Positions 26,258-34,064 of a DNA stretch of 38,837 nucleotides are shown here, piece after piece. The DNA is from Moorena sp. SS36440bin_2 (GTDB lineage: Bacteria; Cyanobacteriota; Cyanobacteriia; Cyanobacteriales; Coleofasciculaceae). Position 1 is the stretch's first letter, and every line of letters starts with the position of its first letter. The translations under genes were made by a program, and so were the position numbers. The notes beneath the pieces were generated by a model. The model had not been told where the DNA came from, ran no database searches, and was given only the letters and a program-made list of their open reading frames with translations. Location: positions 1 to 38,837 of the forward strand of contig WTKN01000395.1 of the NCBI GenBank assembly GCA_011524395.1, written 5' to 3'.

Positions 26258-26652
26258 GTTTCCCTCACACCAATTCCTCAACAACCTGATCAACTGATAA
26301 TTCTAGTGTTCTATAGCTGTCGGACATTGACAGTACCCTTCGGGGTACTATTTATTTTCAGTATTTATTTTTAATTTTGGCTCTTGGTGCTGGAAATCGA
26401 GAAGGGTGATTTTTCGGAATTTGCCTAGATTCTCAATCAGGGCTACTAGGGGGAAAGTTGGAGGGTGCATCTCATATTTGCAAAAAAGAAGGGGAAGTGT
26501 GGGAAGTGTGGGGCGGGGGCGCGGGAATTTTTGCGGGAATTTTTGCCTAATTGCAAAAGCGAGGGATTGGCCGACCTGAGAGGGTTTCCCCCACTCGCGC
26601 TTTGCATGGCTGACAGTGAGATGCACCCTTTGGATCGGCAATCTTAGCCTGC
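26258..26652. mobile_element. Intergenic region with a hairpin and a 168-bp inverted-repeat element
   Basis: AGTACCCTTCGGGGTACT at about 26329-26346 is a tight hairpin, followed on the plus strand by ATTTATTTT. AGGGTGCATCTCA at 26462-26474 is repeated in inverted orientation at 26617-26629, bounding 168 bp that encode no recognisable protein and contain GCGGGAATTTTT twice in direct repeat. This looks like a MITE or the two ends of a deleted IS. Open frames across it on either strand are judged spurious. Confidence 0.55.
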
Positions 26653-27288
26653 TCAGTACTTATTTGCTACAACGAGATAGCTACCATAAATTGACATCAA
26701 CGGAAAATGCCAACCTAAATACTGAGATACCCTACCTGATCCATATAATTTAACTCCTGAGAATCCATGCATTTGCAATCTCAATCGCAGAACTTCTGGA
26801 AAATGCTGAGTTAAATGGCTGACACCGTAAACTGACATTCCAATGATTTTATTTTTTATGTAATTAGGATTTGGAGTGGTAAGCAACAGTCTTCCGCCAA
26901 TCTTCAAAACTCTTTGGAATTCACATAATGTTTGATCTACATCGGCAGGATACAGGTGTTCAAGAAACTCACCAGCAGTAATTACATCAAAAAATCTATC
27001 TTCCATAGGTATGTCTGTTGAAAGACCATAGACTTTTTGTGAATAGCAATCAGGCAAAACATCTAATCTTTCTTGTACACAATCAAGACCAAATAATGTC
27101 AGGTTATGGTTCAACTCCTTCAAACGTAATCCACCTCTACCGGTATTGCAACCTACGTCAAGAATATTTACAGCTTCTTTATGAAAAAAACTGAAGAATT
27201 GTTCGTACCTTTTCAAGGTAAAAGAGTCGTGTTCTGAACGATTTTGTTGAACATTCTGAACTTCGTACTTCTTATGCAGATTGAGCAT
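26653..27288 (-). CDS. Class I SAM-dependent methyltransferase
   Basis: A 211-residue Rossmann-fold methyltransferase. Motif I is ILDVGCNTGRGG (42-53), the acidic residue after the second strand is in LFGLDCVQERLD, and the post-I segment FFDVITAGEFLEHLYPADVD is typical of methyltransf_11/23-type enzymes. RVLKIGGRLLLTTPNPNYIKN follows. GGAG precedes the ATG at a good distance. Substrate unknown. The C-terminal RVSQYLGWHFPLMSIYGSYL suggests a hydrophobic acceptor or membrane contact, but that is speculative. Upstream is a repeat/pseudogene tract, then a second methyltransferase on the same strand. Confidence 0.88.
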   Translation of the reverse strand: MLNLHKKYEVQNVQQNRSEHDSFTLKRYEQFFSFFHKEAVNILDVGCNTGRGGLRLKELNHNLTLFGLDCVQERLDVLPDCYSQKVYGLSTDIPMEDRFFDVITAGEFLEHLYPADVDQTLCEFQRVLKIGGRLLLTTPNPNYIKNKIIGMSVYGVSHLTQHFPEVLRLRLQMHGFSGVKLYGSGRVSQYLGWHFPLMSIYGSYLVVANKY

Positions 27289-27692
27289 GTTTGCTTCTCC
27301 AATTCAACATAGAAATGACTAAACTCCAAGGCGTTACTGAATTACGGGATGAATCAGGGATAGACAGGTATTTGCCTCGGTGGCACCGGCACCTCCGGCT
27401 AACTTCAGGTAATCCACTAACAGTCCTATCGAATGCTTCAGCATTTCTACTGACGTCCATTTGGTTTCCGAGGCAAAAATGCCACCACTCTCTAGGATGA
27501 CACCGGAACCCAGCCGAGTACATTAAATTTTTTAACAGCTGTCGATAGTGGTGATCAGGCAAGTCTTCGGGTTTTTTTAGATCCTACAAAGGGCAAGCAA
27601 GTCTGAAAAGTTCCCCCACTTCTGGAGTATAGTCTGGGTCATAAGCATCCCGAAGCAACTATTTTTACTAATCTCTAAGCATAAGTGCCCGT
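27289..27692. other. Degenerate spacer between the two methyltransferase genes
   Basis: Besides the dipeptidase fragment at 27458-27567 this region holds no intact gene. The 27291-27457 part has short open frames on both strands without family resemblance. 27568-27692 contains broken coding-like sequence on the plus strand (VPPLLEYSLGHKHPEATIF) with stops around it, perhaps a gene remnant that I cannot name. Confidence 0.45.
27458..27567 (-). pseudogene. Fragment of a VanX-type dipeptidase gene, duplicate of 34146-34255
   Basis: 110 bp match the 3' part of the D-Ala-D-Ala dipeptidase gene at 34065-34775, with four differences by eye. It encodes LMYSAGFRCHPREWWHFCLG, including the catalytic Glu and a zinc His. 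It is cut off on both sides: the match stops at CATTTGG and at AAGTCTT, and the N-terminal zinc ligands are missing. The near identity means a recent copying event or gene conversion. A 96-codon open frame runs through it but is not taken as a gene. Confidence 0.88.
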
Positions 27693-28898
27693 TCAACAAT
27701 CAGATATAGTTTCCGGCTTGCGGGCAATCCAATATTTACTAACAAAGTAATTTTCAGTTTCGACCTGTTCAAAGCCAGCTTTTTCGAGACGTTCGACTAA
27801 GTTATCTGTAATGTAATTTCTGTAATAAGGCTCGTGAAACGTAGCAATAAAATTATTCATCGATACCTCAAATTCAGGAGTATCGATTAGTTGAATCGAA
27901 TCACAGATGGTCAATACTCCCCCTGGTTTAGTGACTCGGAAGCATTCTTCAATGTCTTGATGCAGTCGCTCATGGGGGAAACCACGCCAGTTGCTCATGG
28001 GGGGAACCCCCAAGACCGCACTGGCTCCCCAAGACCGCGCTGCATCGCTTACTCGCTGACGAGCTGCTGGTGGTAATTCATGGAAGAGAAATACACTGCT
28101 TATGCCGTGAAAATAATTCTCTGGGTAAGGTAACTTTTCGGCATTAGCCTGCACGAGTTGAGGCAATTCTTCAGGATTTTCTGAAAGTAGTTGGTTGGCT
28201 TTGCTTAGATAAGCGGGGGATAAGTCAACTCCAAATAAGGATGCTTGAGGTAGGGTAGCGCGAAGAAATTTTAGGGTTCGTCCCGTCCCACAAGCTACGT
28301 CTAAAACTTTGATTTGGTCAGGTGGTACAGAACCAAAGACAGTTAATCCTTGCTTGATTGGACTAAGGATTCGCCGACGCATACTATCTGCTAGACCATA
28401 AAACAGGATTTCTACCTGCAAGTCGTAGAGATTAGCCGACATATCACTCAAATAGCCGTCTGTCTGATAGTGAAAATTTTGCAGGTAGTAGGGCGGATAA
28501 CCTTGGAGCTCAATCTCAGGAGAAAACGTTTGATATTCCTTTCGTTGCCACCTTGACCAAATTTTGGGAATATCTCTCCAAACTTCTGGATAGTAACGGA
28601 AAAAATCCTGCCAAGGATTATAGAATAATGTACCAACTGGATACACGCCCTTTTGCGCATCTTTCCAATCAGCTTCACCCAGATTTTTTCGTCTTTGTGC
28701 GAACTCAAGTAAGAGTTGTTTAGAAAGTGGTTGTCTTATTTTTTTGAGTTCTGGAAAAAAAATATTTCTCAAGCGGGCTCTAATCACTATATGAGCAATA
28801 CTAAAAAAACTTTTGCTTTGTTGAAATACCTGGTAAGCGAATTTAATTAAGGTCTCACGGAGAAGTATGAATTGGTTAATTTTGGAAGTAGATTCCAT
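27693..28898 (-). CDS. Class I SAM-dependent methyltransferase with an in-frame repeat insertion
   Basis: A 401-residue protein. An N-terminal helical part of about 180 residues, including YPVGTLFYNPWQDFFRYYP, precedes the methyltransferase core. Motif I is VLDVACGTGRTLKFL (198-212), then FGVDLSPAYL (222-231) and VFLFHELPPAARQRV (269-283). Residues 284-315 (SDAARSWGASAV... to ...RLHQD) are encoded by a repeat and interrupt what would otherwise read RQRV-IEECFRVTKPGGVL. The enzyme may tolerate the insert as a surface loop, since it is in frame and falls between strand 4 and the next helix. Substrate unknown. The upstream neighbour is the tnpB pseudogene. Confidence 0.85.
   Translation of the reverse strand: MESTSKINQFILLRETLIKFAYQVFQQSKSFFSIAHIVIRARLRNIFFPELKKIRQPLSKQLLLEFAQRRKNLGEADWKDAQKGVYPVGTLFYNPWQDFFRYYPEVWRDIPKIWSRWQRKEYQTFSPEIELQGYPPYYLQNFHYQTDGYLSDMSANLYDLQVEILFYGLADSMRRRILSPIKQGLTVFGSVPPDQIKVLDVACGTGRTLKFLRATLPQASLFGVDLSPAYLSKANQLLSENPEELPQLVQANAEKLPYPENYFHGISSVFLFHELPPAARQRVSDAARSWGASAVLGVPPMSNWRGFPHERLHQDIEECFRVTKPGGVLTICDSIQLIDTPEFEVSMNNFIATFHEPYYRNYITDNLVERLEKAGFEQVETENYFVSKYWIARKPETISDC
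27954..28049. repeat. 96-bp dispersed repeat inserted in frame in the methyltransferase
   Basis: The plus strand begins GTCTTGATGCAGTCGCTCAT, as does the piece near 1912, and contains internal doublings (CAGTTGCTCATGGGGGG after CAGTCGCTCATGGGGG, and two CCCCAAGACCGC). It ends GCGCTGCATCGCT, so both ends share GATGCAG/CTGCATC and can pair. Its length is a multiple of three and there is no stop in the coding frame. Confidence 0.75.
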
Positions 28899-28920
28899 AG
28901 TGATACTTAAAGTGACAGCT

Positions 28921-28950
28921 CCTACACTGACCTTACAGGTTCAGTGTAGG
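28921..28950 (-). repeat. Right-end hairpin of the second TnpB element
   Basis: CCTACACTGA (28921-28930) pairs perfectly with TCAGTGTAGG (28941-28950), and CCT/AGG pair inside. The tnpB stop (28922-28924) is within the stem, as in the first TnpB element. On the minus strand AGGAGCTGTCAC follows, parallel to GGGGAGTGTCAA in the first element, which suggests a right end with tetramer TCAC at 28912-28915. Confidence 0.7.
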
Positions 28951-29191
28951 CTTCCCAGTCAATCCAGCCATCGCTTCGGAGGCACTGGGCTTTAAGAACG
29001 GACTGCCCTGCCGCTCTGTTTTTGATATTTATGGCAGCATTGTGATCGCGGTCAAGATTGCATCCACAATGGGGACAATCATGCCAACGAACATGGAGCT
29101 TTTTAGGGACTTTCTTTCCACAACCGGAGCAATTCTGCGAAGTATTTTGGGCGCTTACTGGAACTGCCAACAAGCCGGAGACGAAACCTTA

Positions 29192-29262
29192 GATAGTGGA
29201 GCCTTTATGGTTGTTCGGCTATGCATAAAAGGTTAAATCTTTTGTAATAAGGCTCCACTATC
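29192..29262. mobile_element. 71-bp MITE inside tnpB, TTA target duplication
   Basis: GATAGTGGAGCCTT at 29192-29205 is repeated in inverted orientation at 29249-29262 (14 bp). The element is flanked by TTA on both sides (29189-29191 and 29263-29265). The interior of 43 bp encodes nothing. Its size and 3-bp duplication fit a very small miniature transposable element; the parent IS is not in the window. Confidence 0.82.
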
Positions 29263-29679
29263 TTACGGTAACTTCTAACCAGCATTTAAGGCTTTGCTTG
29301 TCAGAATTGTCAGAAAGCTTGACCACCCAGCATCCAAAACAGATTTAGCCAATCGGGATTTAGCAAGCCCTTTGACGTTCAACTTCTCATGAGCGACTAC
29401 GTCGTATTTTGACAATAAGTAATTGGCGGTTTTAAAGTGGAAGTCTTTCCGTTTATCCGCCACTTTTTTATGTTGTCTCCCAAGTTGCTTGATAGCCTTG
29501 AGTCGGTTAACCCCTCCTTTCTTCCGCCGAGACACCCGTTTTTGGATGACTTTTAACCTTTTTTGAGCCTTTCGGTAATACTGCGGAACTTGAATGGTTT
29601 CCCCTTCTGAAGTGGTTAAAAACTCCTTAAGGCCAACGTCAATACCAATAATTGAGTCAGGATTAATGTCAGGTTTTAC

Positions 29680-29706
29680 TTTCGGCGAAGCCGACGCTGC
29701 GCGAAC
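29680..29706. repeat. Small dispersed palindromic repeat within tnpB
   Basis: On the minus strand TTCGCGCAGCGT is followed by the hairpin TCGGC-tt-c-GCCGA. It shares the first part with 16521-16544 and 17657-17680 (TTCGCGTAGCGT), whose hairpins read TGACC/GGTCA. It is in frame and adds about nine residues to TnpB. Confidence 0.65.
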
Positions 29707-30339
29707 AGGAACTGTTTTGTCTTCCAGAGATAAGACTAGATAATACTTATCGCATTTTCTAGTGATAGTAGCCGTCTTGATTTTGAACCCGTCAGGGATA
29801 GGACGATGCAAAACAACTTTTACTTTTCCTATTTTTGGAAGGGTTATCAGATTGTCTTCTAGGCAACCTTCCTTCATTTGAGGATAAGTGAAAGTACGGT
29901 AACGGTGAGTCTTTTTGAACCTCGGTCTGCCACTCCGCTTACCTTTGCTATCCCCTTTAATGAATTTATCAAAAGCTAATTTAACCCTTTTGACTGCATC
30001 CTGAAGCACCTGGGAATGGATATCTTTGTACCAGGGATGAGTCTTCTTTAAGTTTGGTAAACTCTTTTTCTGACTGTAATAATTTGGATTATTCCTTAAC
30101 TCTGGAAGGTGACAAACAAGTGGGCAAGCATTAACATAACAACGATTTTGCTCATACCAGCGAAACCTATCTGTCAGCAAATAATTATATTGCGCGCAAA
30201 GCATTGATAGCCAATTGTCTATCTGTGCTTTCTGCTCTTTTGTTGGCTTTAATCGGTACTGGTAAGCAATTATCATCGTTTGTTGTCTCCCTGTTTTCGA
30301 CCTGTTACTATAATAGCCAATTGTATATCCAAGTGTCAA

Positions 30340-30796
30340 TCCAAAACGAAAGACAAAAAACTGATATTTAGAATCACCGATTTTTAAAAAAGGCAGTTAC
30401 AACAAGAGGCTGAACGTCCTGGGATGACTCCATCCGAGTTGATAAGAAGTTTGATAGCACGTTTTCCTGAACCAAAAGGCCCTGTCCGCCATTCATCCCA
30501 CACTTATACTTCGTATTAAGATGTGGGGCTTCTGGCGGGTTCCGCTAATTAAGATCAACAAGTTTGGGATTTTAGGGAATAGCGATGCATCGCTTTTTCA
30601 CCATTATTACCAAATTTGCTCATCGTTAAGTATGATTTACTAACGTTAAAGTTTTCCGCAATAAGCGTTTAACTCTCAACCTAACCTACACCCAACACCT
30701 ATGGCGAACAAATTAACAACCTTAAACCTTAAACCTTAAACCTTCAACCGTTCAACCTTGGCCTATTGGCCACGGGTGCGCCAACAACTCTTGAAA
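30340..30796. other. Intergenic remnants: RHH-like gene tail, large hairpin, heptamer repeats
   Basis: 30388-30519 (plus) reads [20 protein letters not shown]...PEPKGPVRHSSHTYTSY-stop and resembles the C-terminal part of a small ribbon-helix-helix/antitoxin-type protein, but the frame is closed just upstream by TAA at 30385, so it is a remnant. 30486-30538 is a big hairpin (CCGCCA/TGGCGG outside, CCCACA/TGTGGG inside) like the end of an IS200/IS605 element. 30722-30745 holds CCTTAAA heptamers, and about 30755-30782 a small dispersed repeat with TTGGCC-tat-TGGCCA. Confidence 0.5.
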
Positions 30797-32338
30797 TTAG
30801 CCCCCAATTCCCAGCCTTCCTGCCAAAGCTGAATTAATGGGAATCAGAGTTGCGACCATTAAAAATAATGCCAATAACCCCCACAATGCTCGAGTATCAT
30901 CAAGTTCGGTAATTTCATTGAGGCTAGGACGTTCTAAACTCCGCTGCAAGAACAAAATTAAGATTCCCCAGTACAAGATTATGGGATTGGCTGGATTGAT
31001 TAAGGCCAGAATCCCCAAAATTACTAAGGTGGCAATGGTAGTAAGTCGAGCAGTTTTGCGTCCGTAGATAGCTTGGACAATTCGCCCACCATCTAGTTGT
31101 CCTGCTGGCATTAGTTTCAAGGCTGTTATCGTTAAACCTAGCCAACCAACAATGGTGAGAGGGTGAACATCTACTAAAGACTCTTGGAGAGCACTACCGA
31201 GCACTAACTTTGCCAGCCCTCCGACTAAAATTGACCCTTGGAAGAACTCTGCTGGCACCTGAAAGGCACTGCCTTGATGAGAAAGGACTAATCCTGAAAT
31301 CAGCATCACTAGAGACACTACACCACCTACGGCTGGTCCGGCTATGGAAATATCAAATAATACTTTTCGATTGGGTAATAGGGATTCGAAGCGAACCATA
31401 GCACCAAATGAGCCGATTTGCAAGCTGGGAAGGAAAAAGGGTATGCTGAGGCGAATGTTGTGACTTTTGGCTTGCCACCAGTGACCGAGTTCATGGGTAA
31501 TGAGAACTATCCAAAGTCCGATGGTCATCGGTAAGGCTTCCCGAAACCGTTCAGGTTCACTGAATAAATCAAAGTTAAGCAGTAGCCCAGATACTTCTAA
31601 AGTGGTGAAAAATGTGGCAATTACCAGGACAAGGGCTAATATTTTTTGCGCAACTGTAGTGGTTCGTGGGTCATTGCTACTGGGCAAGATAATGACAACT
31701 GGTTTCCCTTCTGGATTATTGACTAAAAATAGCCGATAGCGATCGCTTAATTTTTCCTCTAGATTAGCTGACAAACGAGAATGTACTAATTCGGCATCGT
31801 TTCCCCGCAGATTGCCTGTAAAAATTGCCCCTTCCTGATATTTTATAGTTTCCGTAGCAAAGAACGTGTCAATCCCAAAAATCCCTTTAATAATTTGTAG
31901 GTCTTCATCAGGAATTGTAGCTACTCCGATCCTGGTGGTATTCGAACCTTCGGATACGGCAGTTAAATTGTTGTAAGCTGCAGCATCTTGCTCCTCAGAC
32001 TTTTGGGCATCCTTGCTTTTTTGTTGATCCTCGAACAGTTTGGTGGCACGCTCCCGCCAAACTTCATCTTGACCTGCTGCACGTAAGAGCCTGCCCAAGT
32101 AGATGTATAGGCCGGTGGAAGCGACTAGCAGAAATAGGATCCCAACGATATTCAGGTAAATTCCCATGCTAACTAAGCCAAAGAATAATAGCCAGGGCAC
32201 TGTCAATACTACTGACTGCAACCAGGCTAAAATTCCTAGCTTGCCGTAAGAACGAGCGCGGTTATAGCCCCAACCTAGAACACCGAGGGCAACGAGTATG
32301 ATCACCAAAGTGACAGTTGTCTCTGATCCGTTAAACAT
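30797..32338 (-). CDS. Site-2 protease family (M50) membrane metalloprotease, EGY-like
   Basis: An intramembrane zinc protease of about 513 residues. Residues 1-90 have hydrophobic helices, and 90-230 are soluble (TIPDEDLQIIKGIFGIDTFF; NLRGNDAELVHSRLSANLEEKL). The HExxH motif is in LITHELGHWWQAKS (His282, Glu283, His286), and the third ligand is the Asp of MPAGQLDGGRIVQAIYG further on. The order matches cyanobacterial S2P/plant EGY proteins, which cleave membrane-tethered regulators or act in thylakoid maintenance. The frame opens with TTG at 32344 overlapping the murQ stop, but ATG 32338 is more natural. Either way it is coupled to murQ. Confidence 0.92.
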   Translation of the reverse strand: MFNGSETTVTLVIILVALGVLGWGYNRARSYGKLGILAWLQSVVLTVPWLLFFGLVSMGIYLNIVGILFLLVASTGLYIYLGRLLRAAGQDEVWRERATKLFEDQQKSKDAQKSEEQDAAAYNNLTAVSEGSNTTRIGVATIPDEDLQIIKGIFGIDTFFATETIKYQEGAIFTGNLRGNDAELVHSRLSANLEEKLSDRYRLFLVNNPEGKPVVIILPSSNDPRTTTVAQKILALVLVIATFFTTLEVSGLLLNFDLFSEPERFREALPMTIGLWIVLITHELGHWWQAKSHNIRLSIPFFLPSLQIGSFGAMVRFESLLPNRKVLFDISIAGPAVGGVVSLVMLISGLVLSHQGSAFQVPAEFFQGSILVGGLAKLVLGSALQESLVDVHPLTIVGWLGLTITALKLMPAGQLDGGRIVQAIYGRKTARLTTIATLVILGILALINPANPIILYWGILILFLQRSLERPSLNEITELDDTRALWGLLALFLMVATLIPINSALAGRLGIGG

Positions 32339-32340
32339 TA

Positions 32341-33279
32341 TCAATTCAATTTTGATGGAGTACTACTTTCTTTCCAACTTTGGAGAGCGGCCCTGAGATC
32401 ACTTTGGTTTTGCTGTAGGAAGCTGGCTCCTTCTACCTGGTCTAATCCTGTCCAGTACATTAGTAGCGCTAGTTTTACCTGTCTTCCACTGCGCTCTAGT
32501 AAGTGAGCGCAGTCTTCTCGGCTGAGGTTGGTCAGGTCTTTGAGGATGCGCAGGGCTCGGTCATGAAGTTTCTTGTTGGTCACTGCCACATCTACCATGC
32601 GATTGCCGTAGACTTTGCCAAGTTTTACCATGGCTCCAGTGGAAAGGATATTCAAGGCCATTTTCGTGACAGTACCGGCTTTGAGGCGAGTAGAGCCAGC
32701 TAAGACTTCCGGACCAACTAGCAGCCGAATATCAATATCAGCATCAATACTGACCTGTTCAGGGGGGACACAAGCGATCGCAATCGTAGTTGCGCCCCGC
32801 CCTCGTGCCTCTTGGAGTGCGCCGTGGACAAAGGGTGTGGTTCCACCTGCGGTAATGCCTACCACCACATCTAGGTCATGTACCCGGCGATGGGCGATCG
32901 CTTTTGCACCATCTTCCTGTAGGTCTTCCAAATCTTCAGAACTCCGCACCAATGCCCCTGCTCCTCCAGCAATAATCCCTTGGACTAGGTCTGGGGGTGT
33001 ACAAAAGGTGGGGGGACATTCGGCAGCATCGAGGACTCCCAAGCGTCCACTGGTACCAGCTCCCACGTAGAAGAGGCATCCTCCTTGACGCAATGCCTTT
33101 GCTGTGCAGTCAATGGCTTGAGCTAACTGGCTACGAGCTGCTGCGATCGCATCTAGGGTTTTGGTATCTTCTTGATTAAACAGATCCACTAACTCTAGGG
33201 ATGTCAGCTGGTCAAGGTTCTGACTATTGGGATTAATCTGTTCGGTCAGTAGATGTCCCCGTTGTTCTAAATTTTGCAT
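32341..33279 (-). CDS. murQ: N-acetylmuramic acid 6-phosphate etherase MurQ
   Basis: Cleaves the lactyl ether of MurNAc-6-phosphate to GlcNAc-6-phosphate and D-lactate in peptidoglycan recycling. The 312-residue SIS-domain protein has the signature FYVGAGTSGRLGVLDAAECP, then VVGITAGGTTPFVHGAL, GPEVLAGSTRLKAGT and TKMALNILSTGAM, all standard for MurQ. It overlaps or abuts the S2P protease start, so the two form one transcription unit. Upstream lie a dispersed repeat and the DUF3110 gene. Confidence 0.96.
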   Translation of the reverse strand: MQNLEQRGHLLTEQINPNSQNLDQLTSLELVDLFNQEDTKTLDAIAAARSQLAQAIDCTAKALRQGGCLFYVGAGTSGRLGVLDAAECPPTFCTPPDLVQGIIAGGAGALVRSSEDLEDLQEDGAKAIAHRRVHDLDVVVGITAGGTTPFVHGALQEARGRGATTIAIACVPPEQVSIDADIDIRLLVGPEVLAGSTRLKAGTVTKMALNILSTGAMVKLGKVYGNRMVDVAVTNKKLHDRALRILKDLTNLSREDCAHLLERSGRQVKLALLMYWTGLDQVEGASFLQQNQSDLRAALQSWKESSTPSKLN

Positions 33280-33297
33280 TATTTAGTCATTGGTAGA

Positions 33298-33370
33298 AGG
33301 GTTGAAGGTTTAAGGTTGAACGCGCACGCTTGGCCTATGGGCCAGGGTTGACGGCTGTTGGTGGACGGTT
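33298..33370. repeat. Small dispersed repeat, inverted relative to the copy near 30.77 kb
   Basis: GAAGGTTTAAGGTTGAACGC is followed by GCACGCTTGGCC-tat-GGGCCAGGG. The related sequence at about 30740-30785 is in the opposite orientation, so the murQ/protease pair is bracketed by inverted copies. The hairpin arms are GGCC/GGCC here. Confidence 0.6.
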
Positions 33371-33398
33371 CAAATGTATTCCTCAAATTTTTATCAGC

Positions 33399-33773
33399 TT
33401 ACAATAAATTTTCCAACTGACGGCGAATGCGGTCTAGCTCTGATATTTCTGGTTGTTCGGTTTTCTTGATGTCCGGTTGCCAATCAGTCTTTTCTAGATT
33501 TGTTTCCGGTGGCATGGCCAACATTCCTTCAGTAACCAACTCCGACTCATAACCAGCCGATTGGCAAAACTCTTCAATCTCTTCTAGATCGATAGCTTCC
33601 ACGGTTGCTGTTGGGAAATCCTGGGCTTCGAGCAATAAAGCAAAGCGGGTAGCATCGTCTTCTTCTTCAAACATCAATACCGTTTGCTTATCGTCAATTT
33701 GGATAGTGTGAATTCCCTCGTTTTCTGTCCGGGCATTAAATAACAGGACATATACTTGCTTAGGTGCCATCAT
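33399..33773 (-). CDS. DUF3110 domain protein
   Basis: A 124-residue soluble protein of a family found in cyanobacteria and plastids, function unknown. The conserved core is VYVLLFNARTENEGIHTIQ, then VLMFEEEDDATRFALLLEAQDFP. The C-terminus is acidic and ends in a predicted helix (ISELDRIRRQLENLL). ATG at 33773 or 33770; AAGGA lies upstream. The NEGIHT and EDDATRFA motifs make the assignment firm. It is probably a separate unit from murQ, about 120 bp away. Confidence 0.88.
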   Translation of the reverse strand: MMAPKQVYVLLFNARTENEGIHTIQIDDKQTVLMFEEEDDATRFALLLEAQDFPTATVEAIDLEEIEEFCQSAGYESELVTEGMLAMPPETNLEKTDWQPDIKKTEQPEISELDRIRRQLENLL

Positions 33774-34064
33774 AATTCTGATTTTTCCTTAGGTAATCGT
33801 TATTTTTTAACTGTTTTTATAGGATATCTAATATCATTTTGCTTTAATGCCAGGCACAGATAGCAGGAGGGTCAACAGAGACAAAAGGGGGAAAAAACAA
33901 TGGCGTATTTCTAGGATTTTTGGAGCTACTTCATAACTAATTCCACCATAATTCACTGCTAAACCATCTTAGCAGCAACTGAGCTATCACCACGCTCCCC
34001 ACATAGCAAGCTTCCGACTTAGGAGGCTCCCCACTCTCCAACTCTCCAACTCAGTACTCAGGAC
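33774..34064. other. Intergenic region, no gene seen
   Basis: A spacer of about 290 bp between the DUF3110 gene and the dipeptidase gene. It is AT-rich on the left. On the right there is CTCTCCAACTCTCCAACTC (two 9-bp units). The promoter of the DUF3110 gene should be at the left end. No hairpin of terminator quality was noticed. Confidence 0.35.

Larger units (their letters stand above)
28922..30276 (-). pseudogene. tnpB: tnpB, disrupted by stop codons and a 71-bp MITE
   Basis: The 5' part (30276-29275) starts [15 protein letters not shown] at an ATG with GGGAGA upstream and contains Ruv[26 protein letters not shown] and Ruv[15 protein letters not shown]. The 3' part (29173-28922) holds the zinc finger CSGCGKKV...CPHCG and RuvC-III NLDRDHNAAINI. 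Between them lies a MITE with TTA duplication. Removing the MITE and one TTA puts both parts back in one frame, but TAG (29275-29277) and TAA (29263-29265) remain, so it was already decaying or has decayed since. A small dispersed repeat (29680-29706) is translated inside as VRAASASPK, just before the RuvC-I strand. Confidence 0.92.

Noticed and set aside
26348-26641. 97-codon minus-strand frame between the FAD enzyme and methyltransferase
   Set aside because: It crosses an inverted-repeat element and low-complexity G-rich DNA; no start signal.
27272-27562. 96-codon frame as a gene
   Set aside because: Its first third is a duplicated fragment of the dipeptidase gene and the rest has no resemblance; it also overlaps the methyltransferase start.
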